Below are positions 63,302 through 64,000 of a DNA stretch of 64,000 nt, in pieces. This stretch comes from Pomphorhynchus laevis (lineage: Eukaryota; Acanthocephala; Palaeacanthocephala; Echinorhynchida; Pomphorhynchidae): NCBI GenBank assembly GCA_012934845.2, contig WNNJ02000802.1, positions 62,001 through 126,000 of the forward strand, given 5' to 3'. The notes below the pieces were generated by a model. It made no database searches, was not told the DNA's origin, and saw only the letters and a program-made list of their open reading frames with translations. Each line of letters starts with the position of its first letter. Position 1 is the first letter of the stretch. Both the position numbers and the translations under genes were made by a program.

Positions 63302-64000
63302 AGTCGTTAAAAAAAGGATTTATTTTAACGTGGCAAATGCGTGCCAGCGCACGCTTACATGACCACAAACAACAAAACAAGACTGTGAATCAGGTGTCGA
63401 GAAGGTGTGAACGGAGGAGGTGTTTGAATGTGATAAAGGAGGGAGCGCGGCGGACGTCGAGAGGGAGTTGATTCCAGGCGAGTGAGGCGGCGACGAGGAA
63501 GGATCGGAGACCGTAGTTGTTGGAGTAATTAGGAACGTGGAGTAAGAGGGTATGACAGGAACGAAGCGATAGCGAGGTGGGGCGAGTATCGTCTAACAAA
63601 GGAAGGCTGATGAGCGATGGGGATCTGACAGCGATGAAATGAAAAGTAACGAGAAGGCGGAGTTTGATGCGAATGTGGATGGTGGGCCAGGAGAGTTGGG
63701 CAAAATATGTGGATGTGTGGTCGAAGCGACGGAGACGAAAGAGCACTCGAACGGCGGTGTTGATTATTCGTTGTAGGGGTAGGATGATGGATTTTGGAGA
63801 ATTGGCGAAAAGGCTAAGGCAGTAATCGATTTTAGGGAAAAGAAGCGATGAAAGAAGAGACATACAAGAATGGAAGTCGATAAGGGGGCGGATACGGCAG
63901 ATGTCACGGAGGATTAAGTTAGATGAGCGGACCTTGTCACGGACGAACGGTTTAAGGGAAAGGTGATCATCGAAATGGAAGCCTAAGAAAGTGAGATTGT
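63302..64000 (-). mobile_element. LINE-A 3' part, continues beyond the window
   Basis: It begins with the T/A-rich 3' end and hairpin (gcgtgccagcgcacgc, 63340-63355) and matches the copy at 15631-16330 base for base with few differences, so it is young. It is still matching at the window's last base, so it may be long or complete. Confidence 0.92.
63390..64000 (-). CDS. LINE-A ORF2 C-terminal part (partial)
   Basis: The frame is open from the window edge to the stop at 63390: IRPLIDFHSCMSLLSSLLFP, YCLSLFANSPKS, RLRRFDHTSTYFAQLSWP and LAWNQLPLDVRRAPSF. This is the thumb and C-terminal region after the RT. One codon-size deletion is seen against the 15678-18605 copy (RLLVTF for RLLLVTF). Whether the rest is intact cannot be seen. 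Confidence 0.85.
   Translation of the reverse strand, partial: NLTFLGFHFDDHLSLKPFVRDKVRSSNLILRDICRIRPLIDFHSCMSLLSSLLFPKIDYCLSLFANSPKSIILPLQRIINTAVRVLFRLRRFDHTSTYFAQLSWPTIHIRIKLRLLVTFHFIAVRSPSLISLPLLDDTRPTSLSLRSCHTLLLHVPNYSNNYGLRSFLVAASLAWNQLPLDVRRAPSFITFKHLLRSHLLDT

Overview
The window is animal nuclear DNA, AT-rich, with spliced host exons, and most of it is buried in retrotransposons. No bacterial, CRISPR, rRNA or operon features were seen. The mix of CR1-type LINEs, restriction-endonuclease (REL) LINEs, an RTE-like tail, a Penelope-like piece with GIY-YIG, Ty3/Gypsy remains and a tRNA-derived SINE with a (TAA)n tail fits an invertebrate. A flatworm would be plausible, but that is only a guess.

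Host gene (1-3082, minus strand): three exon-like blocks with good splice sites and matching phases encode an acidic linker followed by the first half of a PX (phosphoinositide-binding) domain of the sorting nexin-1/2 type (KVGDG, then RRFSDF). The gene runs off the left edge. No convincing 5' exon was found.

Mobile part (3290-64000): I use local names for the LINE families. LINE-A is the commonest, with a full copy at 15631-19880, a nearly full copy at 31611-35565, and many 5'-truncated 3' ends. LINE-A2 is its relative (23869-28535 plus older pieces). LINE-C is a complete copy with both ORFs open (46871-51190). LINE-E is almost complete (52900-57680). LINE-D, D2, F, H and I are truncated or decayed CR1-like families. 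Three REL-endonuclease LINE pieces lie at 51240-51900, 57940-60480 and 60490-61563. Ty3/Gypsy fossils lie at 7700-8345, 10860-11043 and 14088-20700.

The elements are stacked like Russian dolls. LINE-F (22506-36292) was split by LINE-A2 and by LINE-I, and LINE-I was later split by LINE-A; target-site duplications support each step. The Gypsy copy is split by the full LINE-A, and LINE-H by another LINE-A.

The most interesting shared features are design rules seen in several of these LINE families: a short 3'-terminal stem-loop whose stem is kept while the loop changes, short tandem monomers in the 5' UTR (13, 14 or 37 bp), and an ORF2 that always overlaps the end of ORF1 in the -1 frame. A dispersed repeat (42780-42965 and 52515-52705) carries a hammerhead-ribozyme-like core.
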